58,524 nt of DNA, from the NCBI GenBank assembly GCA_002811645.1, contig PDIP01000078.1, positions 72,421 through 130,944 on the forward strand, given 5' to 3'. Position numbers and translations under genes: made by a program. The stretch comes from Corallochytrium limacisporum (taxonomy: Eukaryota > Opisthokonta). The notes below the pieces were generated by a model. That model did no database searches, was not told the DNA's origin, and was given only the letters and a program-made list of their open reading frames with translations. This document shows, one piece after another, positions 9,074 to 18,600 of this stretch. Numbering within the stretch: the first letter of the stretch is position 1; each line of letters begins with the position of its first letter.

Positions 9074-10642
9074 ATGCAGGGATTTGAGTCGGTCACTAGC
9101 CCTGTACCAAAACCACAAAAGACCAAAATGGTACACAGAAAAAACGACCCGGACTGTTGGCCAGTGCGCCGGGCCATTGCTCCGTCTGAGGGCAGATCGT
9201 TCCTTTCACCTTCGCTGTCATGGATGTACTTGACAGGGACTGCTGTGCCTGCGACGGGGATGCATGTGGGAGCTGTACAAGGGTCTGATTCGGACGATGA
9301 TGACGACGGTGCGGACGCACGGGCCCAATTGGCACTCCATCCGTTGATGGAAAAAGTCGAACTTACCCAGTTGAGCGCGCTGGAGGCCGCAATCACAGAA
9401 ATTATCCTCGAACATCAGTCAAACGGAGAGCACTGTTCATTTGATGACATTCTCGAGCATGTGAGCCACCGTTGGCACAAACTCAGGCGCAAGGACGGTA
9501 TTCCGTACCATACGAAGATCCGCACTGCGGTTGAACGTGTTCTACACGGTAGTGGCAGTAAATTCCAGCTCTTCCATTATGACGCGGAGCACGGCTACGT
9601 ACTCAGTAGTGATACCCCGCGCAAGGCTGGAGAGAAGGAGAAGGAGAAAGATGAGGACGGAAATGATGTCGAAGATGGCGATGAGGACAAAGATGAGGAG
9701 AATGAAGGACTGGAAGAGAAGAGCAGGAAGATCCGCGAAGAACTGGGCGTTAGCGAGCTGCAGGCGACCGTTGTGGACGCGATCTATACCAACGGTGGCA
9801 CCAAGCTGGACATTGACTCCATTATTGAGCACGTCTCTAAGTTTTGGAGCTCTCTGCGTAAGAAGGACGGCACGCCGTACTCCGGTGATATTCGCAAGGC
9901 TGTGTTGAGCTCGTTATCCGGTAGCAGTCAGGCGTCCTCTCGATTCTTCTTCCGGGACTCGGAGGATTCCAATTTGTGGCATATCAGCAAGCACGCGCTG
10001 TCCTTTGTAAAGCAAGGTGGTCTGGGGCGGGCGGTGGATGTCGAGGTGGATGAGCCGGACGCCGATGCACCGAAGCTGGATGATGACGAGGAGGCCGCCG
10101 GAGAAGGTGCTGGAGATGCAGGCGAAGGCGGCGATGACGAAGAGGAGGACCTTGACAAGATTACTGACTTCCAGGTGCTGATTATGAAGTGCATCTTTGA
10201 CTACAAAGACAGCACACGCGTGGGCTATTGCCCCATGAGCGTGATCGAGACAAAGATTTCCGAACACTGGGACGTGCTCAAGGACAGCACCGACTGTCCA
10301 GAGGTCAAGGCGCATCCGGATGATGTTTCCGCTGCAGTCCTGCAGGCCCTTGAGAAGGGCCAGAAGCAAGGTGTCTTTGCCAAGGTTAACGCCCAGAATA
10401 ACACTTGGAATGTGGAGCGGGGCCAGCGCCAAGCTCAGGGCCCGCGCTTGGCAAACATTAGCACGCTGATTCAGCACAAGGCCGGACGTAAGAGCTCTGC
10501 AGACGACGCTGCGGAGGCAGCCAAGGAGGCTGAGGCTGAGGGTGAAGAGGAAGAAGAGGACGAAGAAGCCAACGGCAACAATGAGGAAGAACCCGAAACC
10601 GGAAAGGAGGAGAACGAGCGAAAGCGCAGACGTCGGGCCTGA
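9074..10642 (+). CDS. Acidic nuclear-type protein with three winged-helix-like repeats
   Basis: A 522-residue protein of unknown family. Three copies of an ~80-residue unit are visible at about residues 99-178, 226-306 and 364-448. Each starts with a helix (ITEIILEH, VVDAIYTNG, MKCIFDYK), continues with DDILEHVSHRW, DSIIEHVSKFW or SVIETKISEHW, and then LRRKDGIPY or LRKKDGTPY followed by an IR.AV..VL helix. The third copy has lost the KDG.PY turn. The repeats are separated by highly acidic linkers, and the C-terminus is Glu-rich ending in a basic patch (KRRRR). This suggests a nuclear DNA- or chromatin-binding protein; that is inference. The first ATG (9074) has poor context; 9128 (A at -3) and 9260 are in-frame alternatives. 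It is convergent with the MEST-like gene. Confidence 0.7.
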   Translation: MQGFESVTSPVPKPQKTKMVHRKNDPDCWPVRRAIAPSEGRSFLSPSLSWMYLTGTAVPATGMHVGAVQGSDSDDDDDGADARAQLALHPLMEKVELTQLSALEAAITEIILEHQSNGEHCSFDDILEHVSHRWHKLRRKDGIPYHTKIRTAVERVLHGSGSKFQLFHYDAEHGYVLSSDTPRKAGEKEKEKDEDGNDVEDGDEDKDEENEGLEEKSRKIREELGVSELQATVVDAIYTNGGTKLDIDSIIEHVSKFWSSLRKKDGTPYSGDIRKAVLSSLSGSSQASSRFFFRDSEDSNLWHISKHALSFVKQGGLGRAVDVEVDEPDADAPKLDDDEEAAGEGAGDAGEGGDDEEEDLDKITDFQVLIMKCIFDYKDSTRVGYCPMSVIETKISEHWDVLKDSTDCPEVKAHPDDVSAAVLQALEKGQKQGVFAKVNAQNNTWNVERGQRQAQGPRLANISTLIQHKAGRKSSADDAAEAAKEAEAEGEEEEEDEEANGNNEEEPETGKEENERKRRRRA

Positions 10643-10663
10643 ACTTGCAAACCCGTTTAATCG

Positions 10664-10669
10664 AATAAA
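10664..10669 (+). promoter_or_regulatory. Candidate polyadenylation signal AATAAA
   Basis: AATAAA about 21 bases after the stop codon of the winged-helix repeat gene, in a short convergent 3' spacer. Position and sequence fit a canonical poly(A) signal, but this is not proven. Confidence 0.4.
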
Positions 10670-10856
10670 AAGAGAGCTACAGGACCATAGAGACTTGTTC
10701 CAATTTGTAACCAGCCGTGGAATCAACTATGTAATTTAATCAGATAGATGACAGTGCATCAACTGGCACTTCGTTCACCAGCTCTGCCACGTGTGCTCTC
10801 TAGAATCAAATGCAAGATGCAGCCTTGAAATATTGCTCATCCAAAAATCTACCGTT

Positions 10857-11864
10857 TCAAATGGCATTGAAAGACTTGAGCCACCCTGTGTACAGCTTCA
10901 TAGACTGCTCCGGGTCTTCCCACTGGGGATAGTGACCAACATCGTTCTCCATGAGATGCACGGGGGCCTTCTTAGCGTCGAGCTTCCGTCCCCACTCTTC
11001 CGCGGCTTGCCTTCCACTAACCGGATCAGCCGGACCATTCATCATGACCGCTGGGACATCCACATTCAGCAGAGTCTTCACCCACCGATCTCCGTACACA
11101 TTGCGTTCATTGAGGTAGGTGATGAGCTTGTCGTAGACAAGCGTGCCTTCTTTGTAGGTGATCACGGCCCAGATTTCCTGAATCTCCTCGTCAGTGGGCT
11201 TGGTGTTGGGTCCGAAGACCTCACTGAAACTGCGCTGGAACATGAAGCGGTTCATTATGCGTGTAAAGAAGGGACCGAGGTAAGGGTTCAGGAGCGCTTT
11301 CTGCTGCCACATGGTGTTGTGAAGGTACGGGAAGATGCCACCGTTGAAGAAGCCAATGTCCGTCTGCCGCACCTTGGCTTCGCCTTGCTGCTGACGGTAC
11401 ATGAGTTCCTGCATTACTGTAGTGCCGTAGTCATGGGCCATGTAGGCAGCTTCTTTGATTCCCAGGTGCTCTGCCAATGCTTCTGCAATATCTGCCTGCT
11501 CAAGGACAGAGTATTTGTGGTCGTACGGCTTGTCGCTGAAACCAAAGCCGATAAAGTCGAAGGAAACAATCTTCTTGTAGATCTTTTTAAGGTCGGGCAT
11601 GATTTTCATATAGTCGTAAGCAGAAGTTGGAAAGCCGTGAAGGAGAATCAGAGTGTCCCTCGGACCAGTTCCTTCGTCGATCCAGTACTTGATCTTGTGT
11701 ACACCATCAGATGCCTTAAACATGAAATCCTTTCCACGACTCTTGTACGCCTTCAATTCTGGGCTGAAGTTCACTGTCTGGCTCGGTCCCACACTCGCAT
11801 ACAGCAACACAATGCTCACAACAGCCACGAAGGCGGCAGTGACGACACTAGTTCTCCATTCCAT
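10857..11864 (-). CDS. MEST/PEG1-like membrane-anchored alpha/beta hydrolase
   Basis: A 335-residue alpha/beta-hydrolase with an N-terminal hydrophobic anchor (about residues 7-24). The oxyanion-hole motif is LLHGFPTSAYDY (about 75-86). The nucleophile elbow reads MAHDYGTTVMQEL, in line with the SHDYGDIVAQELL of animal MEST, in which Asp rather than Ser sits before Tyr-Gly. GGIFP, then a VFGP segment, then a late ...GHYPQWEDP containing the catalytic His follow the same order as MEST. The family belongs with haloalkane dehalogenase/epoxide hydrolase-type enzymes; its natural substrate is not settled. The ATG has good context (aacaATGG). It is convergent with the winged-helix repeat gene. Family placement is firm; the reaction is unknown. 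Confidence 0.8.
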   Translation of the reverse strand: MEWRTSVVTAAFVAVVSIVLLYASVGPSQTVNFSPELKAYKSRGKDFMFKASDGVHKIKYWIDEGTGPRDTLILLHGFPTSAYDYMKIMPDLKKIYKKIVSFDFIGFGFSDKPYDHKYSVLEQADIAEALAEHLGIKEAAYMAHDYGTTVMQELMYRQQQGEAKVRQTDIGFFNGGIFPYLHNTMWQQKALLNPYLGPFFTRIMNRFMFQRSFSEVFGPNTKPTDEEIQEIWAVITYKEGTLVYDKLITYLNERNVYGDRWVKTLLNVDVPAVMMNGPADPVSGRQAAEEWGRKLDAKKAPVHLMENDVGHYPQWEDPEQSMKLYTGWLKSFNAI

Positions 11865-12505
11865 TGTTGTGCTTTCTTCTAGTGCTTTCGATTCAAATAA
11901 GGATAAAGACTAGAGCGGGCCTAGAAGCTTAATCCTGTTGATCCACGGCGGTTTTAAGTACCATATTCTGTCGTGTTTCGCTTCGCAACCACAGTAGATA
12001 GTCGGAAGGCCAACATGAAACGGAATATCACGCCAAACAGTGGACACGGAACGGAGTTTATGCGAGATTATGCGTGGACAGTTGCGCAGTGTGTACTCAC
12101 TCACTATGGGCGCAGTCCCACCACGTCACCGCCGCACCACTGTCGAATAACCCTACTTCAACGCCAACCCACACAGGCTTTTCTTAAAATGAGTTGTCAG
12201 TACATTCACTGAGGACCACGATCAGCAGGGAGGAGAATTTTTGGAACCGGCCAGCCTAAGCAATCGTAACATTCAGTAGTGACTCTACTGACATGACAAA
12301 TGGATGGGGTCAATTTCTTCTCAGTATAGGTTCATCGATACGTCTGTCGGCAGGCGTGGTGAATGTATTGGAATGCTGTTGAGACGATGTTTATTTAGCA
12401 GAAAAAGGTCTCTGGCAAATGACGGGTGTGTAGAAAATCGAACGAAAGGGGACGATCACAATGTCTCCGGATGAGGATGGCGGTGATGCAGTTGTCGAAC
12501 ATTGA
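11865..12505. other. Intergenic region upstream of the MEST-like gene
   Basis: About 640 bp between two minus-strand genes. It should contain the MEST-like promoter and the 3' UTR of the methyltransferase. I see no further gene or RNA in it. Confidence 0.5.
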
Positions 12506-13263
12506 CTATGGCTCAGCCCCGACGCTAGCCTTTGAATAAATGCGTACAGTTGGCATGCCTTGCGCGACCGAGATTTCTCGGCGCGGCTCCCAGTCTTGAG
12601 GATGGTACGTGTACGTTATGATCCGTCGCCGATCAGAGCTAGCAAGAAATGCTCTCAAACTCTTTTGAACCTGAGCATGGTTGATGAAACGGTCAACCAT
12701 GAACATGTAGATGCACACTACCGATCCATCGAAGGTCATTGGTTTGAAGGCATCGCAGTGTTTGAAGATTACATTCTTTCCGGCAAAGCGCTTCTCGGCT
12801 GCTGTGAGGAGAGAACGCTGGTTGTCCATCCCTTGCAATTGGCACAGCATCTTCTGTTCCTTACTACTCGGATCATTCATTTGATTCAACACGTGCTCGA
12901 GGAAGTCTCCAGTTCCGCAACCAAGGTCGAGAAAAATTTCATTCCGTCCCAAGTCAGGAATTTCATCACAGAGTGCTGCGTATGCAATCTTTGCCGCCGA
13001 TTTAGGTGTGCCAACATCCGGTGCTTGTTTGTGCAATGATCCGTATGGCATCACCTCACCGTCTTCAAGGCTGCCACCCGGAAGGTCGGCGAAGAACTCT
13101 GCCATTAGTATATCATAGTATGTACCCTTATATGGTGGACGCCAGATCAACCCTCCAATGATCCACACACACGTACTGACCAAGGCCTATTGCATGCAAA
13201 GATTGAACTACATAGCTTTCCTTCTGATATCATTACTCACTCGGAGTCCAGTATTTTGTTCAT
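12506..13263 (-). CDS. SAM-dependent class I methyltransferase with a predicted 65-nt intron
   Basis: A Rossmann methyltransferase: motif I reads IFLDLGCGTGDFLEHV, followed by a motif II-like acidic residue (QGMDNQRSLL) and a post-I segment VIFKHCDAF. The open frame of exon 2 begins upstream of any ATG with sequence that looks coding (WIIGGLIWRPPYKGTYYD). A short first exon at 13241-13263, starting ATGAACAAAATACTGG and ending before GTGAGT, joins in frame to exon 2 (12506-13175) across a 65-nt intron (13176-13240) ending GGTCAG. The joined CDS is 693 nt (230 residues). Without splicing, the first ATG is at 13105 and gives 199 residues. The N-terminal hydrophobic stretch could be an anchor, as in FAM173-type lysine methyltransferases, but the substrate cannot be assigned. 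Confidence 0.6.
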
Positions 13264-15659
13264 CGCCCCGCAAAACCCCTAAACTCTGGCGAACCAATAG
13301 AAACCTTGCCCCTTGCTCAAAAAGGGAAGGAAATTATTGAGGCAATATAAAGGCTTGCAGGAAGGGGCCGCTCCCCCCTCCCCACCATTTCCCTTTTTTT
13401 CCTCGCTCACGGCCATTTTAAGTCTGTGGGCCGCGTGACAAATATCTCCACTGATGGATTAGTGAGTTATCTACCGCTCTCCTCCACCGTTGTATTGGGC
13501 CATCAATCGGGCTCCTCTGCTGCCTAAAGCAGGGTTTGCATAGTGTGACGTCTTCCGTTCTGCGGCGGATGCACCGTGGTTACTTCGTCATTATCCGTGA
13601 CTGTCCAATAGCTGTGGCCAGTTTTTCTTCATACTCACAACGACCGTTCACTGTGGGCCGATGAAATTTTCAGACAGGCAGAGTGTGTGCCGGGAGGGCT
13701 GGTGGCGGAGAGAGGGATGGCCGATCGGAGGGGGCCTTTGTGGGCGGGTGGTGACTATCCCACCCCTCCCCAGCCCAAGGTACTAGGTTCCCCTCAGGCC
13801 ATGAGAGAACGATTCATACTCTCCACTGCGTGTATAAATCGAAGCGTTCTAAACTCCTAAGCAGCCGCCCAACAGCGTCATTCACTCCGTGGAATTGGGC
13901 CTTTGAATGATGGACTCTTATCGCGTGGCCATGGCTTGCGCAGACACTGAGGCTACTGCCATGAACACAAGCTCAAACTGATTGTACTTGGTACCGTAGA
14001 TTCCGGCCGTGCTCAGATTTTGTGCACGGCACACAACTCATGAAGACATTGCTATGTGAATCTGCAAGAGAGTCTAGTGTTGTCCGAAGCACTGCGCATA
14101 ACATGTCCTGACACTTCAAAAAAAGAACAGCCACAAGAGAGGCGAGGATGCGCACATTGCTCAGCTTCACATGTGTTGTTCAGCTGGTTGAGGATCCTAA
14201 GTCGGTGATCTGGCCATTTTGAAGTCATCGCGCATGACCCAAATGCATGCTCCTCCGGGCGAGTGTGAGAGCAAGTGAGGTAATCCTAGACAGATCGTAG
14301 AGTTGAAGAAAAAACTGTCGGGCCTACCCTGCCACTGTCTCCGGGGCCAAAGAGACGAAGGTATCCCACTGCCTCCCAGAGTCTGGCGCTGGCAAAGCAG
14401 GACAGATCCGGGAGGCTCAGAAACGAGGCATTGGTACCGGAGACAGCACACGAGGTAAGGAGAGGAGGAGTCCCTGTTTGTCCATTGGTTCCCGCCCGGG
14501 GGTAAGGGGGGGGGATCGAGGTAGTGTGAGAGAGAGTTTCGGGGTAACGGAGACTGGCTAACCGGCTCGGGAAAAATGGCAACAGTCGGCAAGAGAGAGA
14601 GAGAGAGCTGGCTCAGGAGCACCGAGAGCAGGGGGACTGGCGAGAGGGTGGGCGGCCAAGAGCTCTTTGTCAGCACAAACCAGAAGCGCCAAGAGCGCAT
14701 AGGCCAAAAAACCCATGGAGCTGCACAGACTCGCACAGTGGGGGGAGGGGAAGCGTGTGTGTGTGTGATGGGGGGGAACCAATTGTTAAGAGGCCAGAGA
14801 GGGAGAAGAGCCCAGCCAGAGCGCTCCTGAGCTACCAACGATCATCATCGTCCGCCCATGATCGTTTTCCATGCACTCATTAATTGCCCGGAACAGAACG
14901 TGAAAAGAGACAAGACTCAGCGAAGAGAAATACACCTGCTAAGACTGGGACCTTTGTAACCCAAGTCATCGTACCCGGCGACATTCCTCTTTAGCTCCAA
15001 GAGCTACCAGCAATAACCACGCTGAGGGCAACGCACTTTGCTAAACGTGACCGTGTGTCTGGCGCTCCATGCGTATCACATTGACCGCGACCATAAAAGT
15101 CACCAGGCCAGTGGCAAGCGATAGAGATAGTACGACAGGGCCACGAGCAGGAGGCGGACGGAGAGAGAGGAGGGGATGGGTACCACAGAAAGAATTCGTG
15201 TACGTGTCCCGGAGAAAGGGCCACGCATTAGAGATGATCGAGTGGTTTTGGGCACAGGGCAGTGAAGTATGGGAGGAGTGGAGAGGGGGGGGGGAGGGGT
15301 TTGTATGTCTGCGTGCGGGTCGAGGGAGCTCTCAGCAGGAGAACAGGAGAGTCAGAGACCCGGTCAAAGGGGTTGGTCTCCGCTCCCAATCCTAAGCCAG
15401 CCAGTGCCAGTGGCGCGTTGAGAGAAAAATAGGTGGAAGGGTGAGTACCGGAGTAAAGCTATTTCTGTATTCAACGCCAGTGAGACTGCGTCAGCAAACG
15501 AGCAACAACGGGATCGTGTTCGATCTTTTGACTTATATACGGTCTGGTAAAGAAGAACCCGTCCGCCAAGAGGATAGACCTCGTATTGCGCTGGTGAGAG
15601 CGATCCAGCCGCAAAGTATTGAGAGGTTGGACGCGGAGTAAAGAATAATAGTTCTGAAT
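13264..15659. other. 2.4-kb region without a supportable gene
   Basis: Open frames here are overlapping, Ser/Pro- or Gly-rich and lack domains. A (GA)n tract lies at about 14590-14612, a C(n)G(n)-like tract near 14495-14515 and purine-rich stretches at 15120-15320. A TATAAAT sequence occurs near 13832, with no convincing gene after it. It may be a long promoter or 5' UTR for the ABCC gene or contain a non-coding transcript. Confidence 0.5.
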
Positions 15660-18600
15660 ATGCATGACTGGACTCCTGCTTATCATCAAGCGCACCAGCA
15701 ATGGCAAGCGCATAGTTTAGGCGTGAATTCTGGTGGCGCAATGGTACATCTACTCCGGAACCTTGAACCTACATCATTATCAGATGACGACAATGTACCG
15801 GTTTCGTTATCTGAGCAACAGTTGGGTCCTATCGCCTTTTTCGGTGTGGGAGTAGTGTCCTTAGTGGTGGTACTGGGCTGGGGATTTTCACTCATGGTCC
15901 GTGTGCTGAGGCAAAAGCGAGCATCGAATCGCAGCACAGGCGTTGGAATAGGCGAGGACTCAGAGCATGCCCCTCTGCTGCCGCCAAACGGCAACACAAT
16001 TCACCCTACCTCCATTGGAACACAGGGAAATTCTACAGATGGATCGGACAAGACCATCTGGCACAGAAGGCATCGGTTGTACTACACAAGTGCCTACTTA
16101 CTGACCATTGAGGCCATCGTTTCCATGGCCTGGTACATAATGTACTTGTCTGAGGACAAGTCTCCAACGGATCCTCTGGCGTTTACCGCTGTCATTTTCG
16201 CGGGATCCACCATTCTCACCATACCTGTTGAGTATATTGAATGGTTTAAGTATCTTGGACGCGTGCATAGGTCGTCACAGGAGGGTAACGAGGGCCGTAC
16301 CGTGACCTTTGACAACGTAGTGGCGTCAAGTTTTAGGGCTATTGGATGTCTTAGCGTAGTTGTGCTGATGCTGGCACGGTGGTACGACTACGGAAACGAT
16401 GGTGGGGTGTCCTGTTGGTTCTTGATCGCTGTCGGTCTCTTATGTCTGGTCGAGGCCTTACTTGCCATTCTACGCTACAGTGTGCGCGAATGGGAATACG
16501 AGATTGATCCGGATGTGTCACCGGAAAGGTATGCTTCGGTGATCAGCCTGCTCTATTTCACCTGGGTGAATCCCATGCTTGAAGTTGGACTGCAGAAGTC
16601 TCTGGATATAGAAGATGTGCCTGATTTGCGGACCAGAGATCAGTCAGAACGCGTGCACGAGGACTATTTGGCCACATACGGCAAGGAACCCCCCAGCGGA
16701 TGGTTCCAGCTGGCCTGGCGTACTCTGGCTGTGCGGGGTCGTTTCTTTGCTTTGCAGAACTCCATGTCCCTGATTGCTTCTACAGTGACCTTTGCACAGC
16801 CCTTTTTCCTGTACCAAATTGTCCACTTTGTTGAAAATTACGACAGCGGAAGCCGGGGACCATTGTGGCTGGCTCTGCTGTTTGTGTTTGGTCTTTTTTT
16901 CGGAAAGATCTTCGAGACCTGGGCTGACGGTACCAGCTACTTCGCCGGACGGCGGGTAGGCATGGCGGTGCACAGCGTGCTGGTGGCCGAACTGTACCGC
17001 AAGGCCTTGAAGGTAGATCTCAACGCAACTCTGCTGAAGTCTGCTGCTGAGGAGGATGCCCAGCTCATTGCCCAGGCCCGGGCTGAGCGAGAACGACAAA
17101 TGGAAGAAGCCGACAACCCATGGCTCACTCCCCGTAGCGGTCGGAGCAGTCGTAGCCATTCCATGAGCAGTGTCGGTGAGGGTGAAGAGATCCCCAATGC
17201 CACTGCCCGGCTCCTGCCTGATCAGCAAACTGCTGCCTCACCCGGTAACACCGAATCCAAGGAAAAGAACGGTGATCAGGCTGGAGCAACTGTAGGTGAG
17301 ATTGCTAACCTGATGAGTGTAGATGCACGCAAGGTACAGGAACTATCCTGCTACCTGCCGTACCTATGGACAACTCCTGTGCAGGTTTGTATTTGTATGA
17401 CTGGTCTGTATAAGGTGCTTGGCTGGCCCGCTTTCGTCGGTGTGGCTCTGATGGTTGTGCTGAGCCCTCTACAGATGCTGATATCAATGATCTACAGCCA
17501 TTTCCAGACCCTGTTAATGAAGCGCAAGGACGAGCGCATGAGCGTCATGAATGAAATTCTTGAGGGTATCCGCATAATCAAGCTCTTTGCCTGGGAGGAA
17601 GACTTCATTGAGAAGATCGAGGAGGTACGTCGCCGCGAGGTATCCTCTGTGGCCTCTTATATGTACACCTCAGCCTTCTCCGAAGTAATTTGGTTCGGAA
17701 TTCCTAGCATGGTGTCCCTAGTCACTTTCCTGACCTATGCTCTGTGCTCTCAGGAACCCCTGACTGCCACTAAGGCGTTCACTGCACTGACTTTGTTCAA
17801 CACCCTTGGATTCCCACTCAATGTCCTGCCGGCCATGATCAATGAGGTTGTCATGTCTCGTGTTTCCTTGAACCGGATTGTCGCTTTTCTGAATCGTGCC
17901 GAGGTCCAAGGCGTGCCCAAGGTGCAAGCCAAGGCCAGCTCCTGGCCAGATAGCAATGACGGCACCACACCTGGTCGTGTCATAGTCCGCAACGTTGACT
18001 TTCATTGGCATGACCAAGACGGCGCCACCACCAACCCCCCTTCTGCTGTCCCTGCCGGTGATGCCATGCACACAATCCTGCAGCAAGCTCATGCCCCTAG
18101 CGCGCCTGCCAGTCCGGCACGTCGCCGTGGTGCCGAATCCTTCCGCATCCGGAATGTGACTCTGGACTTTCCCGCTGGGTCGTTCACAACTGTCATCGGG
18201 CTCACTGGTTCCGGTAAGAGCTCCCTGCTGCAGGGTATCCTTGGCGAGATGCCACGCGACAATGTCAACAGCAACAGCAAGCTCCTGATCTATGGTTCGG
18301 TGGCCTATGTGTCTCAGCAGGCGACCATCCTGAACGCCACCATTCGTGACAACATTTGCTTTGGCTACCCTTGGGATGAAAAGCGCTACTACCGCGTGTT
18401 GGTGGCTGCGTGCCTTGTGAATGACATCGCCAGCTTTGAGGGCGGAGATCTAACCGAGATTGGTGAAAAGGGTGTCACGCTCTCCGGTGGACAAAAGCAG
18501 CGTGTTTCTTTGGCCCGTGCGCTGTACTCTGATGCTGATGTATACATCCTAGACGACTGCTTGAGCGCTCTTGACGCCTCGGTTGGTGCCTCCATAATGC

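Noticed and set aside
14197-14838. 213-codon minus-strand frame
   Set aside because: Trp/Pro/Ser-rich translation over purine repeats; other overlapping frames look similar.
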